From Candidatus Cloacimonadota bacterium (GTDB taxonomy: Bacteria > Cloacimonadota > Cloacimonadia > Cloacimonadales > TCS61): a stretch of 9,124 nucleotides of DNA. The notes beneath the pieces were generated by a model. The model worked only from the letters and a program-made list of their open reading frames with translations, had not been told where the DNA came from and did no database searches. Position numbers and translations under genes: made by a program. The stretch lies in assembly GCA_018654125.1 (NCBI GenBank), contig JABIME010000064.1, positions 1 through 9,124 of the forward strand. The letters run 5' to 3'. Of the stretch, positions 5,815-9,124 are shown in pieces (within the stretch, counting starts at the first letter, position 1; each line of letters opens with the position of its first letter).

Positions 5815-6828
5815 CTAAAATTTCACTCTGAGGCCAACACGATTTGTACTTGCTAAATTATTAGTGAGAAATGCATAATCTAGTGCAAAATCTTTATACA
5901 TAATCGTAATACCTGTAGTGAAATTAGAATCATAATATCCTAACCTAACTTCTACCAGATCACTATATTTATACTCAACACCAAAATGATAGATCGTGCT
6001 GTATATGTAGTCTATATCCTGCGAAATAGTTATGGTTGAATTAATACTTGGAAGCGGTTGGATTACAGCCATTCCAATTTTGCTGTTCATTAAAACTTCA
6101 TCTTGATGATCGGAATTATCATCAACTACATCCCACGTTATGTTGCTTCCACCAATATCCTGAAAATTAATTCCAAAAGTGAAATCTCCTAACCAGTCTC
6201 TCTCAAATAGAACAGCAAGGCTGGTTCTGCTTAAAAGTGAAAAATCGAATCCGGTACCGTTCCCAATACTTTCATCTATTCTACGTTTTATGTATTTAAT
6301 ATTTCCACCAATGTAAAATTCAAATGGAACATCAAAAAATAACCAACCTAGATTTAGATCATAATGCAAATGTTTTGCAAACGCAAACTGGAAGAGATCA
6401 TCTGTGCTGCTCATATTTCCATCAGGAATTCCAGTTAAATTATACTCATAATAGGCTGATCGAAAGCTGGGATTTCCTACCAAATGTTCTTCTAAAAAAA
6501 TGGGAATATCATCAATAGATAACCGTGTCCAATTAAATCCGATAGTTACATCGTTGGGGAGAGGTTGGCAAAAACTAAAATTATCATAAGAGGCGAGTCC
6601 ATTATATAAAAAAGCTCTCATAAGTCCAATTTCGGTTTGCCGTATCTGTGCAATACCAGAGGCATTCCAATAAATTGCTGATCCATCATTTGCGATTGCT
6701 GTAAATGCTTTTCCCATTCCTGAGGAACGAACTCCCGAACCGATTACCATAAATTCACCAGCATATCTTCCTGCCGAAAGAGAAGAAAATATTAACAGTA
6801 CAGTTATTAAAATGATTATTTTTTTCAT
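5815..6828 (-). CDS. porV: PorV/PorQ (UPF0164) family outer-membrane protein
   Basis: From the ATG at 6828 the protein has 337 residues with a signal peptide (MKKIIILITVLLIFSSLSA). The family hallmark follows at about 30-58: GSGVRSSGMGKAFTAIANDG, then SAIYWNASG. The remainder alternates aromatic and polar residues as in a beta barrel and ends in a C-terminal Phe (VGLRVKF), typical of outer-membrane proteins. PorV relatives receive T9SS cargo from the translocon and carry it to the PorU sortase. Many FCB bacteria have several paralogues, so the symbol rests on family plus the neighbouring PorU-like gene. An in-frame GTG at 6837 would add three residues, but the ATG is preferred because AGGTGATC lies just upstream of it. 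The previous gene ends at 6838. Confidence 0.85.
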   Translation of the reverse strand: MKKIIILITVLLIFSSLSAGRYAGEFMVIGSGVRSSGMGKAFTAIANDGSAIYWNASGIAQIRQTEIGLMRAFLYNGLASYDNFSFCQPLPNDVTIGFNWTRLSIDDIPIFLEEHLVGNPSFRSAYYEYNLTGIPDGNMSSTDDLFQFAFAKHLHYDLNLGWLFFDVPFEFYIGGNIKYIKRRIDESIGNGTGFDFSLLSRTSLAVLFERDWLGDFTFGINFQDIGGSNITWDVVDDNSDHQDEVLMNSKIGMAVIQPLPSINSTITISQDIDYIYSTIYHFGVEYKYSDLVEVRLGYYDSNFTTGITIMYKDFALDYAFLTNNLASTNRVGLRVKF

Positions 6829-6831
6829 TCT

Positions 6832-6839
6832 GATCACCT
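6832..6839 (-). promoter_or_regulatory. Extended SD site overlapping the upstream stop codon
   Basis: The minus strand reads TAGGTGATCAGAATG. The TAG is the stop codon of the PorU-like gene, and AGGTGATC matches eight bases of the canonical sequence complementary to the 16S rRNA tail (AAAGGAGGTGATC). It fixes the porV start at the ATG (6828) and implies coupled translation of the two genes. Confidence 0.7.
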
Positions 6840-9124
6840 ATTTTAATATTGCCATTTTCTGTGTTTTCTCAATTTTTTTATTACCTTTTTTTGCCGTGAT
6901 TCTATAAAAATAGACTCCATTAGCTAGATAATAACCATCTTTATCTCTGCAATCCCAACCTAAAGCAGTTCGAGGATATTCATGATAACCAACTGATGAA
7001 GGAAGATCTTTAAATGTCTTAATTAATCTTCCACTTACAGTATAAATTTTTATATTCACTTTATCTGCATCATCCGTAAGAACATAGGTGAATCTTGTTC
7101 TGCCTGAATTATGATGATTCACGGTTGCATTCTTAACCGGATTTGGATAATTTGCAAAATTCAATATGTCAAATTCATCATTTACAATGAATTCAATTTC
7201 CAGGTTTTCTTCATTTCCATTAACATCATGACATTCTAAAGTGATATAATAAGTTCCTTTTACAAGGTCATTCAGTTGATACTTCAATGGGATTTGATTA
7301 AGATTTCCAGGAGCAATTGTTAAAGAATATTCATTGCTTCCAATTTCCGTAACTTCAGAACCATCAGAAAGATAAAGCCTTATATTATTTTCAAAAACAT
7401 CAATTCCATTAGCATCCATTAGCACAAACGAGATGACTCCATCTTTAGAAATATAACCACCATGTGTAAATTCCTGTCCGGGACTTGAATTAAGTGTTTG
7501 AGTGTATTCTTGTCCTTCGACATTAGCTTCAATAAATGGGGCTTCATTATCTTTATTTTGTAAAATGGAATATATACCGGTTCGGTCAACATCATAAGTA
7601 ACGGTATTTTCAACGGAATCAATTAGACCTCCATATTTTATCCATTTGCTAAACTCGCTTTCCCATCTGTAAATATTAAAATCTCCCTCAGTTTCCATTG
7701 CTTGAGTAAGCGAGTCAGTTGGATTATAGCTAAAAGTAAGTGTTACCATTTGCTCGTTTTGGAAATGACCTATTGTATCTGCCAGACATGATTCATCGAG
7801 GGTTCCAATCTTATAACAGAACGACATTGTAGGGTTTGCAGGTAGGATCGTATTTATATCAGGTTGATCTATCGGTTCATCTGTAATAATTGAGTTTATA
7901 TAAAAAATTGCAGGTTCAATTATAAAATCAGGTGGGAATTCACAGAGAAGATTTTCATCAAGGCTCATTGCAGAAACAGGTGAGCCAGGTGTTCCTACCT
8001 CGAACATATTTATAGAATAACTTTCTGAATATATTGTATTGTTAAACGAATGAATCTCATTGAAAAATTCTTCATTCTCATTAACAACAGCCTTGAACTC
8101 TATCTCACCATTAAGAAGTGGGATCGGAATATATTCCCATCTATTTGCAAGAACACTCAAGGGATCGATCTGGATAGTTGTTAATAATATTGTGTCATCT
8201 GTTACGTCGTAAAGTTTTAGGTCACATAAACCTGCTACTGTTGATCCTGAATTTCTAAGAAGTACTTTTGCTGCTGGTGAATTTTCATGGTCTGTAAGTT
8301 CAAAATGTTCAATTACCAGATCCGGACCAGCAACCGTTATCGTCTCAAAATTAGTTAATGTTGAATCACCAACTGTGTTAAAAATTTTAAATTGGAATAT
8401 GACCTCATCTCCGGCTGAATATGCCGGAAGTGGTGTTTCCAATTGATATGTGTGGTCTTCTGAATTTATCATCTCAATTATAGTTACATCATCATCTAGA
8501 ACAAAATATATATCTGCTAATCCCTCTTCATCAAAGAAATCAGCACGGATATTAATTGGATCTCCATCTTGCGGAGGATCAGGAATAACTTCTAAATTCA
8601 CCATTGCAGATTGCCCAACTGTAAAATTTGTGATACCTGTAATCTCTCCATCTTCTCCATAAGCAAAAAGTTTTACATATTGCGAATAAATTGGATCACT
8701 GTTTTCTGGGACGATAAAATCTGAAACTGAAATTATATCATTGACTGCAGGTCTTTCGAAAGGATAATATTGATTTAATGGAAGTTGTGAGTCATCTTCA
8801 TCGAAGACTACAAATTTTCCATTAGTTATCTGCGGACCAACATGAGAGCTGATTTCTAAAGTATCATCTTGTGCCAGGTTATATTTGTTAAGATCAATTT
8901 GTTTTTGATCATAAGGTAAGATCATTTCTATCATTGGATCACCAAGCAGTGCACATCCATGCGTTAAAGCAACTCCAACTCCAGAAAAATTGTAAGAGGC
9001 AAAGAATTTCGCTTTTGTAAAACTTACGATCTCACCAACAGTAGGCACATGTTTATCAAAAAGAGCTTCATTTATATGCTTACTAACAGCAAGGTCAGCA
9101 TTCATATAACCGTATCCGGTAAAA
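6838..9124 (-). CDS. porU: PorU-like C25 (gingipain family) peptidase, C-terminal part
   Basis: The frame is open beyond the window edge (Thr-Gly-Tyr-Gly-Tyr before the Met at 9105), so the gene is cut at its 5' end and that Met is internal. Positions here count from it. The end of the C25 fold is seen at about 1-64 (VPTVGEIVSFTKAKF, then THGCALLGDP). The catalytic Cys and His lie outside. Then follow beta-sandwich segments, a CARDB-like domain (about 261-365), a YRWESEFSKWIKYGG segment (479-493), a final Ig-like domain (about 555-642) and a T9SS sorting-type domain from NYPNPVKN (652) through IYTVSGRLIKTF (687-698) and GYYLANGVYFYRI (724-736) to KMAILK. PorU is itself a C25 protein with such a tail and is often encoded next to PorV, as here. 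A secreted gingipain-like cargo protease is the alternative. The family is secure, but the PorU identity is only moderately so. Confidence 0.75.
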   Translation of the reverse strand, partial: FTGYGYMNADLAVSKHINEALFDKHVPTVGEIVSFTKAKFFASYNFSGVGVALTHGCALLGDPMIEMILPYDQKQIDLNKYNLAQDDTLEISSHVGPQITNGKFVVFDEDDSQLPLNQYYPFERPAVNDIISVSDFIVPENSDPIYSQYVKLFAYGEDGEITGITNFTVGQSAMVNLEVIPDPPQDGDPINIRADFFDEEGLADIYFVLDDDVTIIEMINSEDHTYQLETPLPAYSAGDEVIFQFKIFNTVGDSTLTNFETITVAGPDLVIEHFELTDHENSPAAKVLLRNSGSTVAGLCDLKLYDVTDDTILLTTIQIDPLSVLANRWEYIPIPLLNGEIEFKAVVNENEEFFNEIHSFNNTIYSESYSINMFEVGTPGSPVSAMSLDENLLCEFPPDFIIEPAIFYINSIITDEPIDQPDINTILPANPTMSFCYKIGTLDESCLADTIGHFQNEQMVTLTFSYNPTDSLTQAMETEGDFNIYRWESEFSKWIKYGGLIDSVENTVTYDVDRTGIYSILQNKDNEAPFIEANVEGQEYTQTLNSSPGQEFTHGGYISKDGVISFVLMDANGIDVFENNIRLYLSDGSEVTEIGSNEYSLTIAPGNLNQIPLKYQLNDLVKGTYYITLECHDVNGNEENLEIEFIVNDEFDILNFANYPNPVKNATVNHHNSGRTRFTYVLTDDADKVNIKIYTVSGRLIKTFKDLPSSVGYHEYPRTALGWDCRDKDGYYLANGVYFYRITAKKGNKKIEKTQKMAILK

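Noticed and set aside
6829..6837. GTG at 6837 as the porV start
   Set aside because: It lies within the SD sequence that serves the ATG at 6828, and it would add Met-Ile-Arg before a normal MKK signal peptide start.
9103..9105. ATG at 9105 as the true start of the C25 protein
   Set aside because: The frame stays open upstream to the window edge, no signal peptide follows the ATG, and the protein begins in the middle of a C25 fold.
1..9124. CRISPR array, tRNA, insertion sequence or defence genes
   Set aside because: I saw no repeated spacer pattern, cloverleaf, transposase motif or terminal inverted repeats; coding density leaves no room for them.

Overview
The window is AT-rich and almost fully coding, with every gene on the minus strand. 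Read from high to low coordinates it looks like one long co-directional gene run. No stretch over about 60 bases lacks a gene, and I see no RNA gene, mobile element or CRISPR array. The gene content points to a diderm of the Fibrobacterota-Chlorobiota-Bacteroidota (FCB) superphylum: a type IX secretion (T9SS) C25 peptidase with a C-terminal sorting domain, a PorV-family barrel protein, and low GC. Strong Shine-Dalgarno (SD) sites before several genes and the presence of SpoVG argue against a typical member of Bacteroidota. They fit a candidate phylum such as Cloacimonadota better, but that placement is a guess.

Region 1 (9124 down to 4982) is a T9SS/surface module. It holds the C-terminal part of a large PorU-like C25 cysteine peptidase (its start lies outside the window), then a PorV/UPF0164 outer-membrane protein whose SD site contains the upstream stop codon, then an unassigned lipoprotein with fibronectin-III-like segments. 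Region 2 (4924 to 2130) is a polysaccharide export pair: a very short SLBB-domain OPX protein and a complete Wzc-type co-polymerase/BY-kinase with a C-terminal tyrosine cluster. Region 3 (2194 to 1) is a housekeeping cluster: ispE, spoVG, prs, and the first codons of a further gene.

The genes are tightly packed. wzc overlaps ispE by 65 bases in another frame, ispE overlaps spoVG by 20 bases, and porU/porV are joined through a stop/SD overlap. A working model is that T9SS sorts and anchors cargo at the cell surface while the OPX/Wzc pair exports a polysaccharide, possibly the anchor or a capsule. IspE feeds the isoprenoid pathway that makes the undecaprenyl carrier, and Prs supplies PRPP. The functional link between modules is inferred from gene order only. 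The most unusual points are the porUV-OPX-Wzc juxtaposition, the minimal OPX protein, and the repeat-coded tyrosine cluster that doubles as the ispE initiation region.
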